A stretch of 64,000 nt of DNA from Pontibacter populi (GCF_019336435.1 NZ_JAHWXQ010000002.1:434001-498000); one strand, 5' to 3'; counted from the first letter of the stretch, positions 8,052-18,427 are shown. The notes: generated by a model from the sequence alone, not told the origin. Program-made: numbers and translations.

Positions 8052-11000
8052 TTATGCTTTAAAATAAAGTTTAAATGTGGTTCCCTCGCCTTCCCTGCTT
8101 GTCACATCTATAGAGCCATTCGCATTGTCTATCAATCGCTTCACAATATACAAACCCATACCCGTACCGTCAACATGTGAGTGGAAACGTTTGAAAAGAA
8201 TGAACAACTTTGCTATGTTTTCTTTACTGATCCCCAGGCCATTATCCTTTACACTCAGCATTACATAGCCATCGGCACGTTCTGTTTTTAAAACGATTTT
8301 GGGCGGCCTGTTCCTGGCTTTGTATTTAATGGCGTTACTAATAAGGTTATAAAGTACACTATGCAGGTTCTTCTTTGAGAAGTATATTTGCGGAGCGTCA
8401 TCAAAATCAAATTCGATTTCGGCGTGCTCACTGTCAATAAACTCCCGCATATTTTCCTCTACATCTTTAAAAACCTCCTGCACATTTACCACTTCCACCT
8501 CACCGTCAATGTTACGCTGAACTTTGGCAATGTCAGTCAGGTCTTTTATCACATTTTTAAACCTGTTTATAGCGCCTTTCATCATATCGAAAACCGGCTG
8601 TGTAGGTTCACCCGGCAAAGGCCCGGCGGATTCTATCTGGTCTTCGAGCAGCAGCATTAAGCCCTCTATGTTCCCTATCGGCGATTTCAGGTCATGCGAT
8701 GCGGTGTATACAAACGTATCCAGGTCTTCAATAACGCGCAACAGGTGTTCGTTGGTCTGCTGGAGTTCCTCCTGCGTATTCTTCAGGTTGGTCAGGTCAA
8801 TAAAAGAGCCAAGCACACGGTACGGCATCTGGTACTCGTTGTGCATAATGTAAGCCCTGTTAGACACATACGCGTAAGAGCCATCGTACTTCTGTAGCCT
8901 GTACTCCCCTGACCACTGATCTTTACCATTATTTATAGCTTTGTTAATTCCATTGATAACTTCATCGCGTTCATCAGGATGCACCAGCTTTAACCAGCCT
9001 TCCATGCCCTGCCCCATTTCTTCGTTTTCGTAACCAAGCAATGTTTTCAGGTTATCGCTCCACCATATCTCGTTATTAACCAGGTCCCAGTCCCAAACCA
9101 CATCGTTCGTAGCCATCGAAACCATCCGGAAACGCTCTTCGCTGGAAGCCAGGGCACGCGTACGCTCCCTTACTCTTACCTCCAGTTCGTTATTCAGTTT
9201 AATAAGATTTTCCTCTGCAATTTTCAGCTCTTCATAAGCCATCAGCACCTTATCTTCGCTAGTTTTCTTTTCGGTAATGTTGGCCATTGTCACGGTTAAG
9301 CCATCACCCATTTTTACCGCTCCAATCTCAAACCAGGCTTTCTCTCCTTTCACTTCCAGTTGCTGTTCCATGTGTATGGCCTGGTCAGACTCCATAACTT
9401 TAATGAACTTACGGAACAGGCCACTTTTCTTCAGGAACGGCATCGCCTGCAGCACGCTGGTGTTCAGGAGCTCAGCCTGCGACTGGCCTATCATGCTCTC
9501 TGTTTTGCTGTTCAGCATGGTCCAGGCAAAGTCTGTAATTTCCTGGTCCTCATTCCGTACAGCCCGGAAAGCCATAATGCTGTTAAGCGAACTGTTTAGT
9601 ACACCCTGCACTACATTGCTAAGTGTTTTAGAGGTGGTGACATCCACAAAACTTACCACCACGCCATCTTTGTTACCATCGTGTTTCAGGTAAGGCAAAA
9701 TACGCATCAGGTAAAATTTACCATCGGTGGTTTCTACTTCCTGTTCAATCTCAGCCGATGTATTATTTACCTTTTTAATATCCTCAATTAAGCGGTTGTA
9801 CTTAAGGTTATGCGATAAATGATGAATCGGCCTGCCCAGGTCACTTTCTATGATATTTATCAGGCCATCTATAGAAGGCGTAAACTTTCGGATAACCAGG
9901 AAATGGTCTACAAAAAGCTGCCCCACATTGGAGCTGCGTATGTAGTTGTCCAGATCCTCGTTAAGCTCCAACAGTTCTTTTATTTTAAGCTGATGCTCAG
10001 AGTTTACCGTGTGAAGTTCTTCGTTCAGGGACTGCATTTCTTCGTTAGAGCTTTGTAGTTCCTCATTCGACGACATGAGCTCTTCGTTGGTGCTCTGCAG
10101 TTCTTCGTTGGCAGTGCTCAGGTCCTGTACCGTTAACTGAAGGCTCTCGCGGGCATCTTTCAGTTCAGTTTCAAGAGAAGTAAGCTGCTGGTAGTAATCA
10201 GTATCGGAAACAAAAGAAAGGTCCGTTACTTTCGGTAAAGGAGCCACTTCGCCCATTTCCTGTAACAGAATCAAGATAACTTTGGGCTGGTTTTTCTCCA
10301 TAACTATAGGCCGGATAGAAACATGCACCATCTGTTCCTTTTTACCCAGCTTTACAGCTATCTGGCGTGCTATTACTTTGCGGTCCTGCTTTATTGCCTT
10401 CCGGATACCAACGCTCAGGGTAACAGCTAGTTCTTCGGGTACCATTTTCAGCAGATTAAAGTGTAGGCGCTTATCCGGGAACTTCAGAAAACGGTTGATG
10501 TCACCGATGCCATGCAGCAACTGGTAATTTTCATCTACATACAGGCCTGTTACTTTAAAGTCTTCGGCAACAGCATCCATAAAGCCATTATTATACTGCA
10601 CCATAGGCGAGTTTTTGGTTCTGGCCATATGGTCCTGGTAGCCGGATTGGTTACTATAGTCTGAAATACCGTAGGTCTGTTTTATTCCTTTACTCTCCTT
10701 TATCTTTTTGAAAACCTTCCACTTGCGGTTCTCTTCTGAGAAGAAGGGTTTCATTTCGCCAATATGCTCGCTAGGCCCCAAAAGCAGGTAACCGCCCAGG
10801 TTAAGCGCATACGGGAAAAGCGACAATACTTTATTCTGCAGGCTGGAGTTCAGGTAAATGAGCATGTTCCGGCACGTGATCAGGTCGATCTTGCTGTAAG
10901 GAGGATCCTTCTGAAGATCGTGCTGTGCAAAAACAACCAGTTTCCGGATATCATCGTGTATGCAATAGCGGTTTGCTTTGCGTACAAAGAACTTCTCGAG

Positions 11001-12146
11001 CCGTGCTGCCGAAAACTGTTTGGCAATAGAAAGCGGATAACTTCCCTTAGATGCCTCATTTATGGCCTGCTGATCGATGTCAGTGGCAAAGAGCTTTATG
11101 TTCGGCACCTGCCCTAATTTATCATACGCCTCCCTGAAAAGGATGGCAAGCGAATACACCTCTTCGCCAGTACTGCAGGCTGCTACCCATACTTTTACGG
11201 CTTCGTTTATCCCTTTTCCGGCAAGGATGGAAGGAATAACTTCCTGCTCCAGTATGTCGAAGGCTTCAGGGTCGCGGAAGAAGCTGGTAACATTAATAAA
11301 GAATTCCTGGCAAAGCTTTTTGATCTCGGACGGATTATCGTGCAGAAAATTGAGGTACGATTTCATGTCTTTCACCTTCAGGTGATCCATGCGTTTGCGA
11401 ATCCGGCGATTTATAGTTGCCTCTTTATAGTTAGTAAAGTCTGTTTGGGTATGGGCGCAGATAAGATCGAGTATTTCCTTAAATATTTCCTCGTCCTCGC
11501 CCTTTAAATCCTGTTCTATTAAATTCGTCACCAGCGGTATTTTACGGGTGTATTCCATTATTTCCTCAGGCATGCTTTCAGGAGGCAACACATAATCAAC
11601 AAATCCGGCATCTATGGCACTGCGTGGCATACCGTCGAATTTGGCGGTGGCCGGGTCCTGTACTACTACCATCCCACCAGCTTTTTTAATTGCTTTTGCT
11701 CCTTTGGTACCATCTGTTCCGGTCCCCGAAAGTACAATACCGATAGCCAGCTTACCTCTTGCCTTGGCAATTGATTCGAAGAAAAGATCGATCGCAAAGT
11801 TTGGTTCGCGGTTGCGGGTCTTTTCTTCCAGGCGAAGCCGGCCGTGTTCTATAGTTAGCTGTTTACCGCTTGGCAACACATAAATGCAGTTTGGCCGTGT
11901 AAACATGTCATCTTCTGCCTCCTGTACCTGCATGCTGGTGTGCTTGCTCAATAGCTCAGCCATCAGGCTTTTATGGTCCGGCGAAAGGTGTTGTATGATT
12001 ACAAAGGAAAAACTGGAGTTATTCGGAAAATGGTCAAACAATTTATGAATAGCTTCTAACCCACCTGCAGAGGCGCCTATACCTACCAGGTAATGATCCG
12101 TAGGTTTAGTGTCTTTGTTGGTAGTAGATGTGTTAGCTGATGTCAT
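8052..12146 (-). CDS. CheB-CheR-PAS hybrid sensor histidine kinase
   Basis: A 1364-residue soluble fusion. Residues about 15-205 are a CheB methylesterase domain with the Ser motif GIGASAGG, His in QHLSPDH and Asp in GTGTDGT. Residues about 210-490 are a CheR methyltransferase domain (INRRIRKRMDHL, VAACSTGEE, DLITCRNMLIYL). A long coiled coil of NEEL/NEEM repeats follows (about 660-740), then several PAS domains. The kinase core has phospho-His1151 (TASHDLKSPIGN), the N box NLISNAIKYK and the G boxes DNGLGIS and GTGMGLYIV. It has no receiver of its own. It begins 67 bases after the phytochrome gene and precedes the single receiver, which suggests one light-linked relay. The methylation targets are unknown. 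Confidence 0.93.
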   Translation of the reverse strand: MTSANTSTTNKDTKPTDHYLVGIGASAGGLEAIHKLFDHFPNNSSFSFVIIQHLSPDHKSLMAELLSKHTSMQVQEAEDDMFTRPNCIYVLPSGKQLTIEHGRLRLEEKTRNREPNFAIDLFFESIAKARGKLAIGIVLSGTGTDGTKGAKAIKKAGGMVVVQDPATAKFDGMPRSAIDAGFVDYVLPPESMPEEIMEYTRKIPLVTNLIEQDLKGEDEEIFKEILDLICAHTQTDFTNYKEATINRRIRKRMDHLKVKDMKSYLNFLHDNPSEIKKLCQEFFINVTSFFRDPEAFDILEQEVIPSILAGKGINEAVKVWVAACSTGEEVYSLAILFREAYDKLGQVPNIKLFATDIDQQAINEASKGSYPLSIAKQFSAARLEKFFVRKANRYCIHDDIRKLVVFAQHDLQKDPPYSKIDLITCRNMLIYLNSSLQNKVLSLFPYALNLGGYLLLGPSEHIGEMKPFFSEENRKWKVFKKIKESKGIKQTYGISDYSNQSGYQDHMARTKNSPMVQYNNGFMDAVAEDFKVTGLYVDENYQLLHGIGDINRFLKFPDKRLHFNLLKMVPEELAVTLSVGIRKAIKQDRKVIARQIAVKLGKKEQMVHVSIRPIVMEKNQPKVILILLQEMGEVAPLPKVTDLSFVSDTDYYQQLTSLETELKDARESLQLTVQDLSTANEELQSTNEELMSSNEELQSSNEEMQSLNEELHTVNSEHQLKIKELLELNEDLDNYIRSSNVGQLFVDHFLVIRKFTPSIDGLINIIESDLGRPIHHLSHNLKYNRLIEDIKKVNNTSAEIEQEVETTDGKFYLMRILPYLKHDGNKDGVVVSFVDVTTSKTLSNVVQGVLNSSLNSIMAFRAVRNEDQEITDFAWTMLNSKTESMIGQSQAELLNTSVLQAMPFLKKSGLFRKFIKVMESDQAIHMEQQLEVKGEKAWFEIGAVKMGDGLTVTMANITEKKTSEDKVLMAYEELKIAEENLIKLNNELEVRVRERTRALASSEERFRMVSMATNDVVWDWDLVNNEIWWSDNLKTLLGYENEEMGQGMEGWLKLVHPDERDEVINGINKAINNGKDQWSGEYRLQKYDGSYAYVSNRAYIMHNEYQMPYRVLGSFIDLTNLKNTQEELQQTNEHLLRVIEDLDTFVYTASHDLKSPIGNIEGLMLLLEDQIESAGPLPGEPTQPVFDMMKGAINRFKNVIKDLTDIAKVQRNIDGEVEVVNVQEVFKDVEENMREFIDSEHAEIEFDFDDAPQIYFSKKNLHSVLYNLISNAIKYKARNRPPKIVLKTERADGYVMLSVKDNGLGISKENIAKLFILFKRFHSHVDGTGMGLYIVKRLIDNANGSIDVTSREGEGTTFKLYFKA

Positions 12147-12213
12147 ACAATAAGTTTATCTGATTGCTTTCCTGCGGGGCGGCGTAATAATAGCAGCGCT
12201 TTTTAATCTATAG

Positions 12214-13767
12214 TTAATATCTTTCTTTCAGCAGCTTTTCGAGTAACGCGTTGCGTAGTGTCTCGGCTGCGATAAGTTCTTCCTGCTGCCATGGTGCAGA
12301 TGAATTCTTAACTGTTTCCTTATAGATCTGGAAAGAGTTTCGGGGGTGGTAGCTTTTTCCGTCAGGTTCCATCTGTATGGCATTGTTCGGATCTCCGCCC
12401 CAGTTAACAGTCTGTATGAGTTCAGACCTGAAACCAAGCACAAATTCTCCCTGCTCGGCATTAATGGGAATTGTAATAAGGCCACTGGCTACATTTTTAT
12501 AGTCTTTACTATGCGGGTAGTCTGCCGGCAGCGAGTTGGTTATATACATTCCACCGGTTTTTGAGCGGCGCAGCCACGAGAGCAGCTCTTTTATTTCCTG
12601 TGCATCAGGCGTAATTCCTTTAGTCCAGGTATTACCTTCGTACGATACCGCAGCACCCGAAAGCGACAGCAGGTCCAGTATAGTTGTTTCGCCTTCCAGT
12701 AATCCTTCCGCAAAATTTGAAGAAGTGTATAGTTGCTCCATCAGCTTTACGTGCAAGCTCCGCAGCTCTACACGCAATTCCATGTGTTCTTCTTTCTGCT
12801 TTGCCTCCAGTTGCACCGAAAGTATACCTGTAAGCAACTCCATCGCAGCACGTAATTCGTAACTCGGGTATTTTGCCGTTTTATGATGGCAGGAAATAAG
12901 CCCCCATAGTTTATCCTCGATGATGATCGGGAGCGACATGGATGCTGTGATCTTCATGTTTGCCAGGTACTCTAAATGCACGTTGGCAACGCTGCGCAGG
13001 TTAGTTTCTGATAGATCGGTAAAACGTTGCGTAACCGGGTTAATTACCGGTATAAGTCGGACGGGCGTATAGTTGCGGTTTGGTATCAGGCGATACGGGT
13101 TACGGAAGTACAGGTCACGGGCCTGTTTGGGCACATCCGAAGCCGGAAAGCGAAGCCCCATGTAATCATCCATATCAGCTTCTTTCGCCTGGCCTATAAC
13201 TATACCATTCCATTGCGTGTCGAACTGGTAGACCAGTACTTTATCAAAGCCGGTGAACTTCTTGAATTCTTCAGAAAAACGCTGTGCAAGTTCCTGTACT
13301 GTAACCGATTGTTTAAGCAGTGTGGTTACGTATTTTATATGGCGGTAAAGGCTTGCAAAATGCTCTGTTTCTATTGCAGTATTTTCTTCCAGCTCAACCA
13401 GTATATAATCATCCTGCGGCAGCACGACGGCATCAAACGTCTTTTGTATGCCCTGCGCTAAAAATGGTAAGGTAAACGGGATCTTGTCCTGGCTGGCCTG
13501 GCCTGCTATTTTAGCTACTATTTCTTCGTGCTTCTCCTGCGGAACGTAAGCTGAGAGTGGTTGCCCCAGTAATTCTTCTGCAGGAACGGACAGTAAATCT
13601 CCGGCATTCTCACTTATCTGTAAGATCCGGAAGTCAGTTTTATCCAGCACCAGCAACACGCCATGTGGCTGCACCAGGTTTACCAGATGTAGCGGTATAC
13701 TTCCGCACATCTCGGAATCATAACTCTTATTTATTGTAATATTGATAGGTGCAGCTTTTTTGTCCAT
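12214..13767 (-). CDS. bphP: Bacteriophytochrome photosensory module without output domain
   Basis: 517 residues with PAS (about 15-130), GAF (about 140-320) and PHY (about 330-510) domains. The bilin-binding Cys21 lies in MCGSIPLHLVNLVQPHG. The GAF domain has PASDVP (208-213) and the chromophore-pocket residues His264 and His294. The PHY tongue motif PRNSF is at 475-479. These are the red/far-red biliverdin-photoreceptor residues, and all appear intact. The usual C-terminal histidine kinase is missing: the protein ends soon after the tongue and a helix. The CheB-CheR-kinase starts 67 bases downstream and is the likely output. No haem oxygenase for biliverdin synthesis is seen in the window. 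Confidence 0.93.
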   Translation of the reverse strand: MDKKAAPINITINKSYDSEMCGSIPLHLVNLVQPHGVLLVLDKTDFRILQISENAGDLLSVPAEELLGQPLSAYVPQEKHEEIVAKIAGQASQDKIPFTLPFLAQGIQKTFDAVVLPQDDYILVELEENTAIETEHFASLYRHIKYVTTLLKQSVTVQELAQRFSEEFKKFTGFDKVLVYQFDTQWNGIVIGQAKEADMDDYMGLRFPASDVPKQARDLYFRNPYRLIPNRNYTPVRLIPVINPVTQRFTDLSETNLRSVANVHLEYLANMKITASMSLPIIIEDKLWGLISCHHKTAKYPSYELRAAMELLTGILSVQLEAKQKEEHMELRVELRSLHVKLMEQLYTSSNFAEGLLEGETTILDLLSLSGAAVSYEGNTWTKGITPDAQEIKELLSWLRRSKTGGMYITNSLPADYPHSKDYKNVASGLITIPINAEQGEFVLGFRSELIQTVNWGGDPNNAIQMEPDGKSYHPRNSFQIYKETVKNSSAPWQQEELIAAETLRNALLEKLLKERY

Positions 13768-13933
13768 CGTTTTCTATAAAGGGTACTCCGCCCGGCTGCG
13801 CAAATAGGAAACACATCTACCACCCACTTCAAACTATAATCAAAGCAGTTAATAAAAATGTTTACAGTTTTACTCATACACAACAGCAAAGCAGGTTTAC
13901 CCCGACCTAAAGATATTAATAAAACGAAAAAAT

Positions 13934-14404
13934 TCAGTGGTTTTCTACCCAATTAGTAGCGTCAATTCTCGAACCAAATCTGAGAAATTGCACCTCTGTT
14001 GCCAATAAATCCTGCAACTGTTCGCCGATTTTGTCGCCAAAACTGCCCGGTTTAGCTATATGAATAAAATTCTGAAGGCCAATGCGTTTCATTTTTTGTA
14101 CCCATATACGGGAAAACCAATCAATAGTATCAAACCAGACTGATTGTATTTGGCTGCAATCGTTTATCAGCGTGATGCAAGGGTTGATTTTGCATACCTG
14201 TTCCACCCAACTCATAACCGGCTCAACCTGTGTTTTGGTAGAATAACCATGCCATTCGGCAACTATAGCCTTTGGAGTAGATAGATAGGAAACCCTGCAA
14301 TATATTTTGCCAAATTCGTTCCTGAACTCTTGCGCTGGTGAAGGTGCTTTGCCGGTAGGTTTTATTGGATTTTGAGGTATAGTCAGGGCGCTGAAGATTA
14401 AATT
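13934..14404 (-). pseudogene. Broken or non-ATG SpoIIAA/STAS-like gene
   Basis: One open frame runs from just after a TGA at 14405-14407 to a TGA at 13934-13936. From about 14330 it reads EFRNEFGKIYCRVSYLSTP, then AIVAEWHGYS, WVEQVCKINPCITLINDC and a C-terminal SRIDATNWVENH. This resembles the small SpoIIAA/STAS-like proteins common in Bacteroidota. The first ATG in this frame (14215) is far inside the fold, so the native start is lost. An ATG at 14408 opens the other frame (MKFNLQRPDY), so a frameshift near the 5' end is likely. Its two pieces could be mistaken for separate small genes. A rare start codon is the alternative. Confidence 0.45.
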
Positions 14405-14591
14405 TCATAACAGGAATATGCTGCTATGTTACCGCGCTACCAGACGTTATACTACCTGCACATAATGTTTACAAAGAAGAAGCCGGAGACTGCCCGGTTA
14501 AAAAAGCTTCTGATAGCTGCTAAATACAAAGGTAACCCCACGCAGTGTAAGAAACAGGAAGGATAACATTAAAGCTGTGTCAGGAATAAAT

Positions 14592-14628
14592 TTAAACTTG
14601 TGTCGTATTTTTCACGACACAAGTTTAA
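14592..14628 (-). terminator. 15-bp stem hairpin after the NarL-type regulator
   Basis: TTAAACTTGTGTCGT (14592-14606) and ACGACACAAGTTTAA (14614-14628) pair perfectly around a 7-base loop, 45 bases after the regulator stop. There is no strong T-run outside the stem, but its own end is T-rich. It could stop transcription from both sides. Confidence 0.6.
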
Positions 14629-14672
14629 TATGAGACTATAGCTTCGTTGCGAACCTAAAGTGGATAACCGAA

Positions 14673-15305
14673 CTATGCCAGTTCGTTTTCGAGGCAATAA
14701 CGGATCAGGTCTGTGTTGGATGTGAATTTCATTTTCTCGAAAATACGGTTACGATAGGTGTTAACGGTGCTTAGGGTAATGCTCAGATTCTCAGCTATAC
14801 TTTTAAGCGATTCGCCTTCTGCTATTTTACACAGTATCTGGAATTCCCGGTCAGATAATACTTCATGCGCAACCTCAGGCTTGCCGTTATTTACAACCGT
14901 TTCAGCCAGCAGTTCTGCCAGCGAGGCCGAAATATACTTGCTCCCGCTCCATATTTTCTGGATGGCTACTACCAACTCTTCACCTGCACTTTCTTTCGAA
15001 AGATAACCGGATGCACCTGCTTTCAGGGATCGTAAAGCAAAGGTTTTTTCGGGGTACATGCTTAGGATCAGTACCGGTATATTCGGGTAAAGACGCTTCA
15101 TGTCCAACAGTACATCGAGCCCGCTCTTAACAGGCATATTAATATCCAGCACAACAAAGTTTGCCTGGCTCTTTTTCAGTTTATTAAGTACTTCGGCCCC
15201 ATTCTGAGCTTCGGCAACTACGGTAATATTTGGTTCGTCTTTCAGAACCTTCTTCAGTCCTTCCCTGATCAGCACGTAGTCATCTGCGATCAACAATTTA
15301 ATCAT
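14673..15305 (-). CDS. NarL/LuxR-family response regulator
   Basis: 210 residues: an N-terminal receiver with Asp8/Asp9 and phospho-acceptor Asp54 (VVLDINMPV), and a C-terminal LuxR-type helix-turn-helix (about 145-205, LSDREFQILCKIAEGESLKSI, STVNTYRNRIFEKM). It would bind DNA when phosphorylated. The gene lies 30 bases after the HisKA_3-type kinase, so the two form a cognate pair. The target genes cannot be read from the sequence. Confidence 0.95.
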   Translation of the reverse strand: MIKLLIADDYVLIREGLKKVLKDEPNITVVAEAQNGAEVLNKLKKSQANFVVLDINMPVKSGLDVLLDMKRLYPNIPVLILSMYPEKTFALRSLKAGASGYLSKESAGEELVVAIQKIWSGSKYISASLAELLAETVVNNGKPEVAHEVLSDREFQILCKIAEGESLKSIAENLSITLSTVNTYRNRIFEKMKFTSNTDLIRYCLENELA

Positions 15306-15335
15306 TCTTTCTCTCTGATAATCTTATTTTTACAT

Positions 15336-18020
15336 TTAAATAGTGGCAAGTGCAGTAAACGGTACTTCAAGTATTATTCTGGTTCCTTTATCGGGCATTG
15401 AATCAAACGTGAGGCTGGCGCCAATACGGTCGGCTCTTTCCTGCATGCCAAGAAGCCCAAACGTTCTAATTTCTGTTAGGTTGTCGGCTTGCATGCCTTT
15501 TCCGTTATCTGTTACCTCAAACCGGAAAAAATTATCAGCTTTATCTATTGTTATAGTTGCTGCAGATGCCTCCGAATGCCGTGCAATATTGGTTAGCGAC
15601 TCCTGAATGATCCGGAAAACTTCGATGGATGCCTCCTGCTCTAACGGAATATATTTCAGTGTGGTGGTCAGCTCCATAGTAATAGCGGTGCGTTTCTGAA
15701 ACTCCTGCGCCTGCGATTCTATCTCTGATAGTAAGCCGAAATTATCGAGCACAGTCGGGCGCAGGGTAGCCACGATCTCCCGGACAGATGTTATCGAACT
15801 GTTTATAGTTTTCATCATAGACTGCAGCTCGGCATGAAAAAGGCCTTTTTCAATCTGCCCCGCGGCCAGCATTTTCATAATAAGGGTCAGGTCAATTTTT
15901 AAGGCCGTAAAAGCCTGACCAAGTTCGTCGTGCAGTTCGCGGGCAATATACTTGCGCTCGTCTTCACGCATTACCTGTAAGTGCTTTGTTAGGGCCTGTA
16001 GTTTTTTGTGCGACTCGGACAGCGATTCTTCCGCTTTCTTATTTTCCCTGATCTGCTTTTGTAATTGCCTATTGGCCTTTTGCAGCTCTGAGGTACGCTT
16101 TTCTACCCGCAACTCCAGTTCAAAATTGTACTTGCCTAACGTATCGTTCGCTAGCTTTAGCTCCTGGTTTGTGGCAGCCAGCATTTCGGCCATGGCTTTG
16201 GCTTTGTACTCACTCTCTTCCAGGGCCTGCCGCACATATACCTGTTCTGTAATATCGGTTACCAACGTATAAAATCCACGCACTACCCCATCCCGGATGT
16301 CTGGCACATAACAGGTATGAATGTATTTCACGAAGTCTTCGCGATACGGCATGCGCGATTCAAATACGACTGATTCTCCGGCAAGCCCCTGATCAATATA
16401 TCCTTTTACATTTTGATAAGGGACCTCACCAATTACATCCCTGATCTTTCTGCCGATAAGGTCTTCTGACTTGATCAAAAACCACTTCTCGTAAGCCTTA
16501 TTAGCAAAGCGATATCTTTCTTCTCTATCCAGGTAACCAATAAGCACCGGGAGCGAATTCGTAACAAGTCGCAGCTGTTTTACACTAGCTTCTTCGGCCT
16601 TACGGGCTCTTACCTGCTTGGTAACTTCCAGGGCAAATACCACTACCCCATTTACCTGTTCCTGATCGTTGTAACGCGCTTGCTGTATATACCGGAAATA
16701 CCTGTTTTCCATTGCCCCATTTTCGGGCCGGACAAACGGGATCAGCATTTCCTTTTCTTCATGTGTGATGCCGGTTTCATAGACCTCACGGAAGGTTCTG
16801 TAAACCTTATTATCTTTGATTTCCGGGAGGGCCTCTAAAATAGGTTTGCCTAATAACTCACGCTCCGGGAAAAGCGCTGCATATTCAGGATTAACCAGTT
16901 CATACACCAGGTCCGGGCCATCCAGAATACAGATGGCAGCCGGGGCCTGCATAAATAAACTGTTTAACCGCAGGCTTTGCCGTTCGGCCTCTCCCTGTGC
17001 CACCCGAAGTTCCTGCGTTCGCTGCTCTATCCGGTCTTCCAGTTTACGGCTGAGTTCCTGCAAAGCCATGGCATTCTTTTCTGCCTGCTGGCGTGATTTC
17101 ACAAACTCGGTTACATCCAGTGAAAAGATCAACACACCGCTAACCTCTCCCTGCGCATCAAACAGGACCTGATATATAAAATTCCAGTACAAGTCTTCTG
17201 CAGGCTGACCCTGGTAACGCGATAGTGGTGCCAGCAGCTCTTTACCTTCGAATGTTTCCGCGGTATTGTATACATGCTGGATAATGTCGTAAACAGGTTG
17301 TCCTTTCAGTTCGGGCATAGCTTCAAACAGAGGCAAGCCCAGCATCTCCCGGCCCGGAAAAAGTTGCTGATAGGTTTTATTTACCACCTTAAAAACAAGT
17401 CCGGGACCTTCCAGTAAGGCAAAAGCTGCCGGCGCCTGCTCAAACAAACGCTCCAGCCTAAGCCGTTGCTGTTCGGCTTGTGCTAAAGCGATCCGTTCAC
17501 GTTCCTGGCTTTCCTTTAGCTCCCGTTTGGCACAAATTTCTTCGGTGATGTTTATTGTTTTGTGGAGAATGCAGGCCACCTCCCCTTCTTCATTCAGTAT
17601 AGGTATTGTGTTTGTGTTCCAGTAGCGTTCGATAAAACTCCCCGTGTTTTCAGGGTCTACAATGTCATATCGTTGGGCCTCTAGTTTATAGGGTTCGCCT
17701 TCTGTAAATACTTGCTGAAATACTTCTTTCAGGGTAGCTGTTGACGATGCATCCGGTGCACCCGGGTTGTCAGGGAATATATGAAAAACATACTGCCCTA
17801 CTATGTTTTCGCGTATTGTAAGAGTTTCTTTCAGTAAAGAATCTGTAACCCCCAGTATGCGCAGGTCATGCGAAACTATAAGCCCTGCTTCAGACTGGGC
17901 TTCAAATATTTTCAATAAAGGCAGATTTTGGATGCCACTCATTTCCTGCAAAGTAGAAGTTGCACTGTGAGACATAGTTGTGTCTTTATAGTTAAACAAA
18001 TCACTACTGAACACAGTCAT
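15336..18020 (-). CDS. PAS-rich soluble histidine kinase, NarX/HisKA_3 type
   Basis: About 894 residues with no membrane segment. Three or four PAS/PAC repeats are visible, including two similar ones with APAAFALLEGPGLVFKVVN and APAAICILDGPDLVYELVN, each followed by a coiled coil. The C-terminal core is of the NarL-partner type: phospho-His698 in IARELHDELGQ, then an HATPase with DNGKGMQ and TFGLLGMQERA. It senses a cytoplasmic or diffusible cue and should phosphorylate the regulator just downstream. An ATG lies at 18020; a second ATG at 17975 (MSHSATSTLQEM) is an equally good start. The duplicated PAS pair suggests internal duplication. Confidence 0.93.
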   Translation of the reverse strand: MTVFSSDLFNYKDTTMSHSATSTLQEMSGIQNLPLLKIFEAQSEAGLIVSHDLRILGVTDSLLKETLTIRENIVGQYVFHIFPDNPGAPDASSTATLKEVFQQVFTEGEPYKLEAQRYDIVDPENTGSFIERYWNTNTIPILNEEGEVACILHKTINITEEICAKRELKESQERERIALAQAEQQRLRLERLFEQAPAAFALLEGPGLVFKVVNKTYQQLFPGREMLGLPLFEAMPELKGQPVYDIIQHVYNTAETFEGKELLAPLSRYQGQPAEDLYWNFIYQVLFDAQGEVSGVLIFSLDVTEFVKSRQQAEKNAMALQELSRKLEDRIEQRTQELRVAQGEAERQSLRLNSLFMQAPAAICILDGPDLVYELVNPEYAALFPERELLGKPILEALPEIKDNKVYRTFREVYETGITHEEKEMLIPFVRPENGAMENRYFRYIQQARYNDQEQVNGVVVFALEVTKQVRARKAEEASVKQLRLVTNSLPVLIGYLDREERYRFANKAYEKWFLIKSEDLIGRKIRDVIGEVPYQNVKGYIDQGLAGESVVFESRMPYREDFVKYIHTCYVPDIRDGVVRGFYTLVTDITEQVYVRQALEESEYKAKAMAEMLAATNQELKLANDTLGKYNFELELRVEKRTSELQKANRQLQKQIRENKKAEESLSESHKKLQALTKHLQVMREDERKYIARELHDELGQAFTALKIDLTLIMKMLAAGQIEKGLFHAELQSMMKTINSSITSVREIVATLRPTVLDNFGLLSEIESQAQEFQKRTAITMELTTTLKYIPLEQEASIEVFRIIQESLTNIARHSEASAATITIDKADNFFRFEVTDNGKGMQADNLTEIRTFGLLGMQERADRIGASLTFDSMPDKGTRIILEVPFTALATI

Positions 18021-18023
18021 CAA

Positions 18024-18427
18024 AACAGTTGAAGTGCTCGCTACTACCAGCGCTGAACGCTGCGGCTAAAAGAAAACGGATGCACGCCGAAGCAATGCGG
18101 TAAGAGGAGAGCCTTTCCGGCTCAGGAAAAAATATACTTTAACCGATATGATTTCGGCAAAAGTCTTTACCGAACAGCAAAAAGGTAAAACTAATTCATT
18201 TCAGCTTGTTTGCTACCAATGAATGCCATGTTTACAGGCAGCGCACTTCAATTTGGAAACACAAGAAACAGGCTTCTTTTTATAGTTGCAGACCGGTGTA
18301 TGTTAGTATAAACAATATATACCAGCATCAACATAAACCTCATTATCAGCGTACTAAATTAACTATTGCATTTGCCGCTAATCTGTAGCAAACACAAAAA
18401 TAACTATGAGAAACAACTCTTGAAAAA
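18024..18427. other. Divergent intergenic region
   Basis: About 400 bases between the minus-strand kinase and the plus-strand small membrane protein. It should hold promoters for both directions, but I find no full TTTG/TAnnTTTG pair. A 60-codon frame at 18206-18388 does not look coding. Confidence 0.4.

Noticed and set aside
14223..14408. 61-codon minus-strand frame as an independent gene
   Set aside because: The neighbouring frame over the same bases encodes a family-like sequence continuing into the next segment, so this is the out-of-frame part of one broken gene.
18206..18388. 60-codon plus-strand frame in the divergent intergenic region
   Set aside because: Composition rich in His, Tyr and Gln with no family-like pattern, no good neighbour context and a position in a probable promoter region.
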